A stretch of DNA of 64,000 nucleotides. Origin: Paenibacillus soyae. Its GTDB lineage: Bacteria > Bacillota > Bacilli > Paenibacillales > Paenibacillaceae. Under the pieces are notes generated by a model. That model did no database searches. It saw only the letters and a program-made list of their open reading frames with translations, and was not told where the DNA came from. This document shows positions 50,109-59,840 of the stretch, piece by piece (positions within the stretch are counted from its first letter, which is position 1; each line of letters starts with the position of its first letter). A program made the position numbers and the translations under genes. The stretch spans positions 42,702-106,701 of the forward strand of contig NZ_JANIPJ010000023.1 in NCBI RefSeq assembly GCF_024623455.1, written 5' to 3'.

Positions 50109-51661
50109 TCGTGGACGATGAGCCGATTATCCGGTTCGGCATCAAAGCCTCCGTCGATTGGGCGAGGGAAGGAATCCGGATCGTCGCGGACTGCGCGAAC
50201 GGAGCCGAGGCGCTCGAGCAGCTGGAAGAGGAGCCGGTCGACATTCTGATCACGGATATTAAGATGCCGGTGCTGGACGGTCTTGCCCTGACGAAGCAGG
50301 CGCTGGCGAAGCACCCGCGGATGAAGGTCGTTCTCGTCAGCAGCCACAACGATTTCGAGTACGTCCGGGAAGGGCTGAAGCTTGGCGTAACGGATTATAT
50401 TTTGAAGCATACGCTCGAGCCCGAGGAGCTGCTTCAGGTGCTGCGGCGGTGCAAAGATCAGCTGGAGAAAGAGAGTCCGGCAGGAGGAGGCCGCCGGTCG
50501 GGAGAAGAAGATCGGACGCTTGCGCGCAAACGCTACGAGGGCGAGCTGAAGCAGCATTTGCTCCAGAAGAGCGAGGGCCTGCCGGAAGGCGGATATCCGG
50601 ACTGGCTGGACGGCGATTTCCTTGGGGCGGTCATTCTGCTGAACAAGGTCCATTCGATCGAGGAGCAGGAAGGCTACTTGCACAAGTCCGTGCTGCTAGA
50701 GCAGATGATGGAGCATTTGTACGAAAATGAGCCTGAAGGAATCGCCGTTCAAACCGGGGAGAACGAGCTTCTGTTCCTTATGCCGAAGCCGCCTCAAGGC
50801 GCGGCTTGGGAAGCGGACGCGAGCGGCAGCCGGCTGCGCGGGCTCGCGTCGAAGCTGGAGGAGGACGGCGCGGGCAGCGTCACGATCGGCTATACGGCCG
50901 GGTCCGGCGCCGGCGCTATTCGCGAGGCGTATGCGCTTGGCAGGAAGGCGGCGGACCGCGGCTTCTTCGAAGGAAGCGGCATCTACGCCTACGATGCGGG
51001 ACGCGATCTAGAGCGAGAGGGCAGCCGGCTGCCCGGGCTGTATCAGGAGCAGGCGGACGACGGCGAAGAGAAGCTGGCCGCGGCGATCGCCGAGTGGCGC
51101 CGGGATTGGTCGAAGGGCGGCTGCCCGCCGCTGCGGCTGAAGGAAGAAGCGAGCCGGGTGCTGTCGGTCCTGTTCAAACGGCAGGTCGATCCGTACACGC
51201 TGGTGGAATCGTTCGACCGGCTGTTCAAGTCGGAGACGCTCGGCGAGCTGTGCGATACGCTGCAGGCCAGCGTGGCCGAGCTGCGCAAAGCAAGGCCGTC
51301 CGGCGGATTCGAAGGGCCCGGCGCCGTTCATCCGATCGACAAGTCGCTCGATTATATCCGGACGCATTATTTGGAGCCGATGACGCTTCAGCAGGTTGCC
51401 GATTACGTGCATGTGAGCAAAAATTACTTCTCGATCCTGTTCAAGAAGGTGACGGGCGAGAACTTCATCGACTACGTCATCAAGCTGCGCGTGCAGCGGG
51501 CGAAGGAGCTGCTGGCCGGATCGGAGCTGAAGGTGTACGAGGTCGCGGAGCAGTCCGGGTTCGGCGACGTCAAATATTTCAGCAAGCTGTTCAAGAAAAT
51601 TACGGGCCGTTCCCCCGTCGATTACAGGGAGCTGGAGGGGGAGGTGTCGGATGAAGGTTAA
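50093..51661 (+). CDS. YesN-type response regulator with AraC HTH
   Basis: The 522-residue regulator has a receiver domain (MIVDDEPIIRFGI, Asp55 in ITDIKMPVLDG), a long middle region, and a C-terminal AraC-type pair of helix-turn-helix motifs (PMTLQQVADYVHVSKNYFSI; VYEVAEQSGFGDVKYFSKLF). It is the partner of the kinase gene it overlaps by 16 bases. Probable targets are the ABC/GH66 operon upstream or the binding protein gene downstream. The ATG at 50093 follows AGGAGGGGGAAGC. Confidence 0.92.
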   Translation: MWTAMIVDDEPIIRFGIKASVDWAREGIRIVADCANGAEALEQLEEEPVDILITDIKMPVLDGLALTKQALAKHPRMKVVLVSSHNDFEYVREGLKLGVTDYILKHTLEPEELLQVLRRCKDQLEKESPAGGGRRSGEEDRTLARKRYEGELKQHLLQKSEGLPEGGYPDWLDGDFLGAVILLNKVHSIEEQEGYLHKSVLLEQMMEHLYENEPEGIAVQTGENELLFLMPKPPQGAAWEADASGSRLRGLASKLEEDGAGSVTIGYTAGSGAGAIREAYALGRKAADRGFFEGSGIYAYDAGRDLEREGSRLPGLYQEQADDGEEKLAAAIAEWRRDWSKGGCPPLRLKEEASRVLSVLFKRQVDPYTLVESFDRLFKSETLGELCDTLQASVAELRKARPSGGFEGPGAVHPIDKSLDYIRTHYLEPMTLQQVADYVHVSKNYFSILFKKVTGENFIDYVIKLRVQRAKELLAGSELKVYEVAEQSGFGDVKYFSKLFKKITGRSPVDYRELEGEVSDEG

Positions 51662-52958
51662 CCCGCGCCGTTGGTTCCAGACGTTGGTATTAGCAACGGT
51701 GGCTGCCGCGACGCTCGCCGGCTGCATGAGCGATTCGATCATCGACGACCCGGGCGCCGTTCCGAGGCTTGGCGAGGAGCAGGAGAAGCGAATCGTGATT
51801 TGGCATACGTACAGCGACGAGGAGACGATTCTGTTCGAGCAGGAGATCATTCCCGCGTTCGAAGCGGAGCATCCCGGCATCGTTATCGAATCGGTGAGGC
51901 AAACCCACAATCAAGAGTACCGCTCCGCGCTTCAAGCCCGCGCGTCCGCCGGCAAAACGCCCGATATTATCCGCATGGACTATACGTGGGTGCCGGAATT
52001 CGCGCGGATGGGGCTGCTCGAGCCGGTCGATTCGTTCGCCGGCTACGAGGACGTATCCTCGCAGCTTCGGACGCGGATGCTAGAGACGAACCGGTACGGG
52101 GGCCGGGTCTACGGAGTGCCGCTGAACATTACGACGAAGGCCGCGATCTACAACGCCGGCTTGCTCGGGAAGCTCGGCCTCGCGGAGCCGCCCGCGTCAT
52201 TCGCCGATGCCGCCGCCGTTGCCGAGCAGAGCGGCTACGTGATCGGCATGTCCGGCATCGAGCTATGGCACAGCCTTCCTTATTTCTTCGCGCTCGGCGG
52301 CCATTTGGCGGATCCCGGCTTCACGCGCACGTCCGGCTATCTCGACAGCGAAGAGAGCGCGGCCGCGATGGAAGAGCTGCGCCGGTTGTTCCGGCAGGGC
52401 GTCATTAACCCTTGGATGCTGGAGGGGAATGCCGATCTGTGGAAGGAAGTGTACGCGTCGAACCGGTTCTTAATGATCGACGACGGACCGTGGTACTACA
52501 GCATTCTCCTGAACAGCGCGGGCGTCGACGCCGATCTGCTTCAGCGGACCGTGCCGGTGCCGTTCCCCAGCGACGGCGACTATGGCTCCCTTATCGGCGG
52601 AGAAAGCCTGGTCATGACCAAAGGGGCGCGCAACAAGCAGGAGGCGTGGACGTTCATGAGCTGGATGACGTCGGAGGCGACGCAGCTGAAGCTGATGGAA
52701 GCGGGCCTCATTCCCGCGAATACGAATGCGTTCGAAGCGGGCCGGCGTTCGGACAACGCGGCGATCCGCTATCTCGAGCCGTACATGGCTGGCATTCCGG
52801 ATGCCTTCTATCGCCCGTCGATTCCGGAATGGAACGAAATCGAGCAGCTGTATGACGCGGCGATGGAGGACATCTTCATCTCGGGCCGGGACGTAAGGGA
52901 GACGCTGCAGGAAGCGGCGGGGGAGATGGATGGGGTTTTGCGGGGGAATAAAAAATGA
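51651..52958 (+). CDS. Second sugar-binding lipoprotein, linked to the two-component system
   Basis: The 435-residue lipoprotein (lipobox TLAGC) has the same fold as the binding protein at 43084 and shares whole motifs with it: WHTYSDEE, EAEHPGI, RMDYTWVPEFA, DGPWYYS and IGGESLVM. It has no permease genes of its own and overlaps the response regulator gene by 11 bases. It could be an extra binding protein for the same importer or a co-sensor that presents sugar to the YesM-type kinase. Both are inference. GGAGGGGGAGGTG precedes the ATG. Confidence 0.9.
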   Translation: MKVNPRRWFQTLVLATVAAATLAGCMSDSIIDDPGAVPRLGEEQEKRIVIWHTYSDEETILFEQEIIPAFEAEHPGIVIESVRQTHNQEYRSALQARASAGKTPDIIRMDYTWVPEFARMGLLEPVDSFAGYEDVSSQLRTRMLETNRYGGRVYGVPLNITTKAAIYNAGLLGKLGLAEPPASFADAAAVAEQSGYVIGMSGIELWHSLPYFFALGGHLADPGFTRTSGYLDSEESAAAMEELRRLFRQGVINPWMLEGNADLWKEVYASNRFLMIDDGPWYYSILLNSAGVDADLLQRTVPVPFPSDGDYGSLIGGESLVMTKGARNKQEAWTFMSWMTSEATQLKLMEAGLIPANTNAFEAGRRSDNAAIRYLEPYMAGIPDAFYRPSIPEWNEIEQLYDAAMEDIFISGRDVRETLQEAAGEMDGVLRGNKK

Positions 52959-52959
52959 A

Positions 52960-52996
52960 GGAAGAAGCTGTCCGGCGACGGACCGCTTCTTTTTTA
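52960..52996 (+). terminator. Rho-independent terminator
   Basis: GAAGAAGCTGTCC and GGACCGCTTCTTT form a stem round GGCGAC, followed by a T run. Confidence 0.85.
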
Positions 52997-53160
52997 TTCG
53001 AATCGACTGCTTACTTATGCTCATTCGTGAATACTTATTGATTTTACATAGACAAAACAACGAGGTGCCCATATGATAGATTCAATGGTAGTACTATAGA
53101 ACTAGATTAATCGGTAGATTCTTTTCTGCTATCATCATGACGAGACTAGAGGAGCAAAAG

Positions 53161-56100
53161 ATGAAAAAACTTCCTGTTTTGATCGCGGTTACGACACTTA
53201 CCTCGATGCTGCTATCTTCTCCGCAGCAAATGCCGATTCTGGATTACGCCCATGCGGCGGGCCCCGCCATTATATACCCTTCCCAAGACGGATTCTGGGA
53301 TGAACAAGGTAGCCAGATGGATATGGAGGAGAATTGGCTCGGACCATCCGCGATGGGTTACGGAATTCAAAGATCGGCTGTTCAATTCCAGCTGCCGGGC
53401 ACAGGTACGGTTACGTCTGCTAAGCTTCGCCTTTATATCACGAATATTTCCGACAATACCATGGATTCGAGTCGAACACCCGAAATTTCGGTTTATGGTT
53501 CCGAGACAGACGATTGGGGGGTTGCCTTTCCAGCCCATGGATCACAGCCGATTTCAACCAATGGTGCGATTAGCTCAAGTTCCTGGGTTGAATTTGATGT
53601 AACCGACTTCGTGAAATTACAAATGGATCCCAACAAGAATAATCTCGTAACTTTTGCATTAATGAGCAATGAAGCTGACGAAATAGAGATTCTTTATGCA
53701 GCAGATAACTACGCTGACTCGATCTTCCATCCTCAGCTGGTGCTGGAGATGGGAAGCGAACCCGCGGGCATCCCTTCCGTGACGGCCGCTTCGACGGCAG
53801 AAGATACAGGCACGACCAACGGATTGGTTATCACTCCGAATGGGGCGGACACGGTGCCTGTAACTAATTACAAGATTAGCGGCATTACGGGCGGACGATT
53901 GTATAAAAACGATGGCGTGACGGAGATCGCCGATAATAGCTTCATTACGAAGGCAGAGGGAGAGGCGGGGCTGAAGTTCGTGCCTCATGCGAATGCCAAT
54001 TCGGAAACGGACGGCCCGTTTACGTTCAAGGTGCAGGCTGCGCAGGATGCGGCAGGTACGGGACTTAGCGCCGAAGCAGCGGCTGCCATTCAAGTCAGTG
54101 AAGTGAACGACGCGCCGACGGCGAATGTTGACGTTTTGACGGCAATCGCGGAGAACTCGGGAGACCGGATCATCCCCTTCGCGGCATTGACCGCGAACGA
54201 TAACGCGGGTCCGGCGAATGAAGGCCAGCAATCGCTTATCATCGCTTCGGTATCGAACCCGGCAGGAGGAACGGTTCGGATCGAAGGGACGAACGTTATT
54301 TTTACCCCTGGCCTCGACTATCGCGGAGCAGCCGGATTTGATTATACGCTGCAAGATAACGGCGTAACAGCCGGCACAGCTGATCCGAGTACAAGCGGGA
54401 CTTCGGTATCGTTTCAAATTGAAGGCACTGCAGGAGCTCCTACCGTTACGGATGCCGAAACTGCGGAAGATACGCAAACGTCGAACGGACTTGTCATTGA
54501 GCGCCATTCGGAGGACGGTGCGGAAGTGACGCATTATAAAATTACGGGCATTACCGGCGGCACGCTGTATCAGAATGATGGGACCACGCGCATTAACGAG
54601 GGGAGTTTCATCACCGTATCCGAAGGTTTGAGCGGATTGAAGTTTACGCCCGATCCAAACGCTAACGGTACGGTCGGCTTTGGCTTTTTGGTGCAAGCGT
54701 CCAAGGATGCTCTAGGATCAGGTCTTGGCGCCGCCGCGCAAGCATCGATCATGGTATCGGAAGTCAACGACTACCCGACAGCTGCGGACGATACTTTGTC
54801 GGCTATTCAGGAAGACTCGGGCGAGCGGATCATTCCGTTCGAGGCGCTTCTAGGTAATGATTCACCGGGACCTGCCAATGAGAGCGGCCAATCCTTGACG
54901 GTTACATCCGTCAAAGAACCGGTCGGCGGGGCGGTCCGGATCGAAGGAACGGATGCGATCTTCACGCCGAACTCGAATTTCTCCGGGCAGGCCAGCTTCA
55001 AATACACGATTGCGGACAATGGCACAACGAACGGTTCGGCAGATCCTCTGGATTACGACGGCATGGTCGAATTCGACGTAGGACCGGTAGCCGACCAGCC
55101 AAGCGTAAGCGGGGCATCGACGGCGGAGGATACCCAAACAACGAGCGGACTGGTTATTTCGAAGAACGCCACGGACGGAATGGAAGTGACGCATTATAAA
55201 ATTACGGGCATTACCGGCGGCACGCTGTATAAGAACGACGGGACAACGCGCATCGATAACGGGGATTTCATCACCTCATCCGAAGGCGGCGCCGGCCTGA
55301 AGTTTACGCCGGATCCGAATGCAAATACGCCGGCGCTTGACGATTTCGGTTTTGACGTGCAGGCGGCTCTGAGCGCAACCGGAGAAGGATTGAGTCTTAC
55401 AGCCCGGGCTCTGATAACGGTAAGCGAAGTGAACGACGCTCCCGTCGCGAATGTGGATACCCTTGCCGATGTAGAGGCTGGTTCGGACAAAGTGACGATT
55501 CCCTATGCCGATTTGATCGCCAATGATTCAACCGGAGCGCTGAACGAGCAGCAGCAGTCGTTGACGGTCATATCCGTCGACTCGCCGATCGGAGGAACGG
55601 TTCAATTGGTGAACGGGCAAGTGGAATTCGTACCTGATGACAACTATATTGGAGCGGCCGGGTTTACTTACACGGTGATCGATGACGGAACGACTAACGG
55701 CAATGCGGATGCCAAGTCGTCTTCCGCCGACGTGCAATTTGACATTGTCGACAGCACGCCGCCATCGATTACGTTGAATGGCGAACAAACCATCTATTTG
55801 CTGGTAGGCGAAGTATACGTAGAGCCAGGTCGCTCGGCATATGACGAGTTGGATAAGGATTTAACGGATGATATCGTCGTCACGGGTTCCGTTAACACGG
55901 CTGTTCTGGGAACCTATCAGCTGAAATACAATGTATCGGATTCGAGCAACAATGCGGCTCCCGAGGTGACGAGAACAGTCCGTGTCGTGTCTGCCGACTT
56001 GGCTGCATTATCAACCGGGGAGGGAGAGCCCTCCCCAACGTTCACGTCGGGCCAACGGTCGTATACAATGGCAGTCGAAAACGGCGTCGGTCAGTTGAAC

Positions 56101-57645
56101 ATCACGGCCGCTAAGCTTGATCCAACGGCCTCGGTGACCATTAACGGACGAATTTCCCCGACTGGTCGGGAGACGGTTAATCTTAATTCCGGCGTCAATA
56201 CGATCACCATTGTCGTGACCGCGGATGGCGGATCGACGCAAACGTATACGATAACCGCAACGCGGCAAGCGGCGGCTTCAAGTGGCAATACGCCTCAGAC
56301 GTCTGTTCGTCAAGCGCAAGTCGTGACGGGGGATGCGAACCAAAACGTTGTGAAGGTTGACATCGCTCGTTCCGTTAACGGACAGGGTAAGTCAGTCGAC
56401 TCGGTTGCCATGAGCGGAACGAAAGCAGACGAAGTGATCGCAACGGCGGAAGCGGGCAATCAGAAGCTTGCCAGAATCATTATCGACGATTTGCCAGGCG
56501 ATCCGGCTGACGAAGTGTCCGTGAAAGTGTCTTCGGATGCGCTGTCCAAGCTTAAGGAAGCGGATCTGAATTTGGTAATTGAAGCAAGCGGCGCGAGAAT
56601 CACGTTATCCGCGGAGACATTGGACCGTATTGGCGAAGCTGGTGAGGATCTATTCTTCCATATCGTGCCGGTAAGACAAGCGGCGGATCAGCAGGGAGTT
56701 ACGCAAGGCGTCATGCATGCTTCCGAACTACAGCAATATGCGAAGGGTAAAGCGGTTCAGGTTGTTGGTCAGCCGATGATGATCGAGACGAACTACACGA
56801 ACCGCAAGACGAATGTTATGTTTCCGCTGACCGGCATTCGAATACCAACGGATACGGAAGAGCGCTCGGCCTTCCTTAGCGAGCTGGCTATCTTCGTTCA
56901 GCATCATGACGGAACAAAGGATGTCGAGAAGGGGCATCTGGTATTCGATGCCGAGGGGCATCCGATCGGCTATGAGATAGAGATCGAGACATTCAGCACG
57001 TTCTCCTTCATAACAGTGGAGGGAGACGGAACCTACATGCATTACATGAAGGGCAACCCTGACGGAACGTTCCGTCCAGACGCAGAGATGACGCGAGCCG
57101 AGCTGGCCGCGACAATGTGGCGGCTTGTTTCTCTTGACTCCGCAGCCGTGGATACGGTCCCATTCCCTGATGTATCCGCATCGCATTGGGCATCCGAAGC
57201 CATTCGCGAGCTTTCGGAGGCTGGCATTTTCTTGGGCGACAACAAGGGCAAGTTCCTGCCTTCCGAATTCGTAACCCGCGCTGAGATGGCTGCATTGATT
57301 GCGCGAGTGAAAGGGCTGGAGACGACAAATCTTGCAATTTCACAAGAGCTGACCGGCCACTGGGCCGCCACGGCTGTCGCAGCGGTCCAAGACGCAGGTC
57401 TGATGGTTGGATTCCAGGACGGAACATTCCGGCCGGAAGAGACGTTAACCCGCGCGGAAGCGGTAACCGTGCTGAATCGTCTGTTCCAAAGGCCATTATT
57501 AAGCGATATGGAGCAGACGTGGCCGGATGTATCGGCAGAGCACTGGGCTTACGCCGATATTGAGTCCGCGACATACGATCTGCGCAAAAACGCGGATGAT
57601 ACGGTCGAGAAAATAAGCAAGAACGAATCAAATGATATAAAGTAA
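53161..57645 (+). CDS. Large S-layer-homology surface protein with cadherin-like repeats
   Basis: The 1494-residue exported protein probably binds secondary cell wall polymer and displays a rod of beta domains. In order: signal peptide (to about residue 32), DNRLRE-type domain (about 35-195), three tandem modules of about 215 residues with AEDTQTTSGLVI, VTHYKITGITGGTLY and VSEVNDAP marks (about 200-860), a DUF5011-type domain (about 865-940), a cadherin-like beta-sandwich (about 945-1040), a unique region, and SLH modules from about 1290 (NPDGTFRPDAEMTRAE; FPDVSASHWASEAIRELSEA; DGTFRPEETLTRAE). GAGGAG before 53161 favours that ATG over 53137. It ends with the start of a fourth SLH module cut short. 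Confidence 0.88.
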   Translation: MKKLPVLIAVTTLTSMLLSSPQQMPILDYAHAAGPAIIYPSQDGFWDEQGSQMDMEENWLGPSAMGYGIQRSAVQFQLPGTGTVTSAKLRLYITNISDNTMDSSRTPEISVYGSETDDWGVAFPAHGSQPISTNGAISSSSWVEFDVTDFVKLQMDPNKNNLVTFALMSNEADEIEILYAADNYADSIFHPQLVLEMGSEPAGIPSVTAASTAEDTGTTNGLVITPNGADTVPVTNYKISGITGGRLYKNDGVTEIADNSFITKAEGEAGLKFVPHANANSETDGPFTFKVQAAQDAAGTGLSAEAAAAIQVSEVNDAPTANVDVLTAIAENSGDRIIPFAALTANDNAGPANEGQQSLIIASVSNPAGGTVRIEGTNVIFTPGLDYRGAAGFDYTLQDNGVTAGTADPSTSGTSVSFQIEGTAGAPTVTDAETAEDTQTSNGLVIERHSEDGAEVTHYKITGITGGTLYQNDGTTRINEGSFITVSEGLSGLKFTPDPNANGTVGFGFLVQASKDALGSGLGAAAQASIMVSEVNDYPTAADDTLSAIQEDSGERIIPFEALLGNDSPGPANESGQSLTVTSVKEPVGGAVRIEGTDAIFTPNSNFSGQASFKYTIADNGTTNGSADPLDYDGMVEFDVGPVADQPSVSGASTAEDTQTTSGLVISKNATDGMEVTHYKITGITGGTLYKNDGTTRIDNGDFITSSEGGAGLKFTPDPNANTPALDDFGFDVQAALSATGEGLSLTARALITVSEVNDAPVANVDTLADVEAGSDKVTIPYADLIANDSTGALNEQQQSLTVISVDSPIGGTVQLVNGQVEFVPDDNYIGAAGFTYTVIDDGTTNGNADAKSSSADVQFDIVDSTPPSITLNGEQTIYLLVGEVYVEPGRSAYDELDKDLTDDIVVTGSVNTAVLGTYQLKYNVSDSSNNAAPEVTRTVRVVSADLAALSTGEGEPSPTFTSGQRSYTMAVENGVGQLNITAAKLDPTASVTINGRISPTGRETVNLNSGVNTITIVVTADGGSTQTYTITATRQAAASSGNTPQTSVRQAQVVTGDANQNVVKVDIARSVNGQGKSVDSVAMSGTKADEVIATAEAGNQKLARIIIDDLPGDPADEVSVKVSSDALSKLKEADLNLVIEASGARITLSAETLDRIGEAGEDLFFHIVPVRQAADQQGVTQGVMHASELQQYAKGKAVQVVGQPMMIETNYTNRKTNVMFPLTGIRIPTDTEERSAFLSELAIFVQHHDGTKDVEKGHLVFDAEGHPIGYEIEIETFSTFSFITVEGDGTYMHYMKGNPDGTFRPDAEMTRAELAATMWRLVSLDSAAVDTVPFPDVSASHWASEAIRELSEAGIFLGDNKGKFLPSEFVTRAEMAALIARVKGLETTNLAISQELTGHWAATAVAAVQDAGLMVGFQDGTFRPEETLTRAEAVTVLNRLFQRPLLSDMEQTWPDVSAEHWAYADIESATYDLRKNADDTVEKISKNESNDIK
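54522..55230 (+). repeat. Internal exact 49-nt direct repeat, 660 bp apart
   Basis: Bases 54522-54570 and 55182-55230 are identical over 49 bases (start GGAAGTGACGCATTATAAAA). They encode the EVTHYKITGITGGTLY stretch of modules 2 and 3. The spacing of 660 is 220 codons, so recombination between copies would keep the frame. Confidence 0.85.
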
Positions 57646-57683
57646 GCTGCAATGCAATCTTAAATGCACGGTTCGTTCGAAGA

Positions 57684-57721
57684 AAACAGTCCATCCTCAA
57701 CCGAGGGTGGGCTGTTTTTGC
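57684..57721 (+). terminator. Rho-independent terminator
   Basis: AAACAGTCCATCCTC pairs with GAGGGTGGGCTGTTT and runs into T. Confidence 0.88.
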
Positions 57722-57859
57722 TCTACGACAAGACGATCCAAGCGAAGAAGTCTTATACTAGCGGCCAGATTCCCGGTGCTGCGGGTATAAGGCTTTTTTT
57801 CAATGTATCGGTTTCCTCATAATCAAGCGTTTGTGCGAATATGCTGTTCCTAATCGGCT

Positions 57860-57895
57860 GCTTGTCTAATCGTACCTCAAATACGGCAGACAAGC
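57860..57895 (+). promoter_or_regulatory. 8-bp inverted repeat before the type III PKS gene
   Basis: GCTTGTCT (57860-57867) and AGACAAGC (57888-57895) are 20 bases apart, 22 bases before the PKS start. It may be an operator or a leader stem-loop. Otherwise 57646-57917 holds the terminator and no gene. Confidence 0.4.
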
Positions 57896-57917
57896 TTAAG
57901 TAACCAGGGAAAGAGGG

Positions 57918-59105
57918 ATGCGGATGAAGGACGAATGGCCGAACGCGGCGATATGGGGAATCGGAACGGCGGTGCCGCCGTTCCGGATGGAGCAGGAGGA
58001 TACGTCCCGCAGGCTGGTGGAGGCGCTGGCGGCAGCCGGCCATACGGATTCGAGCCGCTGGGCGAGACGGATCTTCAAGCAATGCGGCGTGGAGAAGCGG
58101 TATACGTGCGAGCCGAACCTGCTGGAGGAAGCGGAGAACTGCCGCTACTTCAGGGGACCCGAGCTGGGCGGCGGCGATGTGCCGACGACTAGCGAGCGAA
58201 TGGGCGTGTACAAGCGTGCATCGGTGCCGCTTGCGGAGGAAGCCGCGCGCAAAGCGCTGGCAGACAGCGGCGCGGCTGCGGAGGACATAACACATCTCAT
58301 CACCGTGAGCTGCACCGGGCAGTACTTGCCCGGTCTGGACGCCGCGCTCATCGGCGAACTTGGTCTGCGGCCGACGGTCGCGCGTTTCCCGCTGACGTTT
58401 CTCGGCTGCGCGGCGGGTCTGAAGGCGATCTCCTTGGCCAAGGGGCTGGTGGCGGGACAAGGGCAGGCGCAGGTCTTGATCGTCTGCGTCGAGCTGTGCA
58501 CGCTGCATATTCAGCCTTCAAGCGGTCGCGAGGCGCTGTACGGAGCTTCCTTCTTCGGGGACGGGGCATCCGCTTGCGTCGTAGGGGCAGCTTCAGGGAC
58601 AGGACGGGAGCGGGACGGCTTCCTGCTCGGGGACGAAAGAACGGTCTTGCTTGAAGGAAGCGCCGGCGAAATGGTGTGGGAGGTCGGCAACCATGGCTTC
58701 GATCTGTACTTATCGACGGCGATTCCGCGTTTGATCGGCGATCATGTCCCCGCAGAGGTCGAACGACTGCTGGATGGCGCACCGAAGCCGGAGCTGTGGG
58801 CTATTCACCCCGGCGGCAGAGGAATCGTGGATGAGCTGCAGGAGCTCTTCGGTCTATCGGACGAGCAGACCTCGGCCAGCCGGTCCATTCTCCGGAATTA
58901 CGGCAATATGTCGTCCGCGACCCTCCTGTTCGTGATGGCGGAGATGAAGCGGAAGCTGGCGGAGGAGGGCTCCGCGTTCAAGGAAGGCGTGGCGCTCGCG
59001 TTCGGTCCCGGCGTGACGGCGGAGATGATCCGGATCGCGTATTCGCCGGCCGGTTCGTTGGGCGGCAAGACCAAAAATGCCGAAGCGGCCGATGCCTATG
59101 TCTAA
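57918..59105 (+). CDS. Type III polyketide synthase (chalcone synthase-like)
   Basis: The 395-residue enzyme has the catalytic triad Cys164 (TFLGCAAGLKAI), His297 (AIHPGGRGI) and Asn330 (NYGNMSSAT), close in numbering to plant chalcone synthase (164, 303, 336). HLITVSCTGQYLPGLD is the usual N-terminal mark. Such bacterial enzymes extend fatty acyl-CoA with malonyl-CoA to give alkylpyrones or alkylresorcinols. The methyltransferase and flavoprotein genes downstream are in the same direction with overlaps or short gaps, so they probably modify the product. GGGAAAGAGGGATGCGG precedes the start. Confidence 0.92.
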   Translation: MRMKDEWPNAAIWGIGTAVPPFRMEQEDTSRRLVEALAAAGHTDSSRWARRIFKQCGVEKRYTCEPNLLEEAENCRYFRGPELGGGDVPTTSERMGVYKRASVPLAEEAARKALADSGAAAEDITHLITVSCTGQYLPGLDAALIGELGLRPTVARFPLTFLGCAAGLKAISLAKGLVAGQGQAQVLIVCVELCTLHIQPSSGREALYGASFFGDGASACVVGAASGTGRERDGFLLGDERTVLLEGSAGEMVWEVGNHGFDLYLSTAIPRLIGDHVPAEVERLLDGAPKPELWAIHPGGRGIVDELQELFGLSDEQTSASRSILRNYGNMSSATLLFVMAEMKRKLAEEGSAFKEGVALAFGPGVTAEMIRIAYSPAGSLGGKTKNAEAADAYV

Positions 59106-59823
59106 AACCTTACAGGCTCGCGAAAGCCGTCCCGAGCTCATGGACGATTGGTCCCAGGGAGGACCGAAGCTTCGAGAAGCGCTCGTGCACCTGCGCAGGC
59201 TGAACCGGTTGTTCGGAGCGGCGGCTCCGACTCTGTACGGGGTGAAGAAGCTTTGGCGGGAAGCGGGCAGTCCGAGGACGCTGTCGATCGTCGATATCGG
59301 ATCGGGCTCGGGGGACGTAAACAAGAGGCTGCTTCGGTGGGCGCTGGAAGAAGGCGTGCGGCTGGGCGTAACGCTTGTGGACAAAACGGAGGAAGCGGCG
59401 AAGGAAGCGTCGCTCTACTATTGGAACGAATCGCGCGTTCAGATCCGTCAGGCTGATTTGTTCGAGCTCGAGGCGAATTCGGCGGATATCGTGACGGGAA
59501 CGCAGTTCGTGCATCATTTCTCGGGGGAGGAGCTGGCGGGCGCCGTCTCCCGAATGCTGGACATTTCCCGAATCGGCATCGTCTTGAACGATATTCACCG
59601 CCACTGGCTGCCATGGACGGCGGTCTGGCTGGCGACGCGCGTCATTTCGAACAATCCGTATATCCGGCATGACGGACCGTTGTCCGTCGCCAAAGGATTT
59701 CGCGCCGACGATTGGGAGAAGCTGCGCCGGACGCCGGGCTTAGAGCGATTAAGCTACTCGTGGAGACCGCTGTTCCGGTACGCGGTGACGATTCCGAAGG
59801 AGGATGGTGGCCATAATGATTGA
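59077..59823 (+). CDS. SAM-dependent methyltransferase of the PKS cluster
   Basis: This class I methyltransferase has up to 248 residues, with motif I IVDIGSGSGDVNKRLL, motif II TLVDKT, and the post-motif region TGTQFVHHF. It overlaps the PKS gene by 29 bases if the ATG at 59077 is used; ATGs at 59092 and 59098 are in frame, and no start has a clear ribosome site. It probably methylates the polyketide product (O- or C-methylation), by position. Confidence 0.85.
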   Translation: MPKRPMPMSKTLQARESRPELMDDWSQGGPKLREALVHLRRLNRLFGAAAPTLYGVKKLWREAGSPRTLSIVDIGSGSGDVNKRLLRWALEEGVRLGVTLVDKTEEAAKEASLYYWNESRVQIRQADLFELEANSADIVTGTQFVHHFSGEELAGAVSRMLDISRIGIVLNDIHRHWLPWTAVWLATRVISNNPYIRHDGPLSVAKGFRADDWEKLRRTPGLERLSYSWRPLFRYAVTIPKEDGGHND

Positions 59824-59840
59824 ATGGAGCGTGATGAAGG

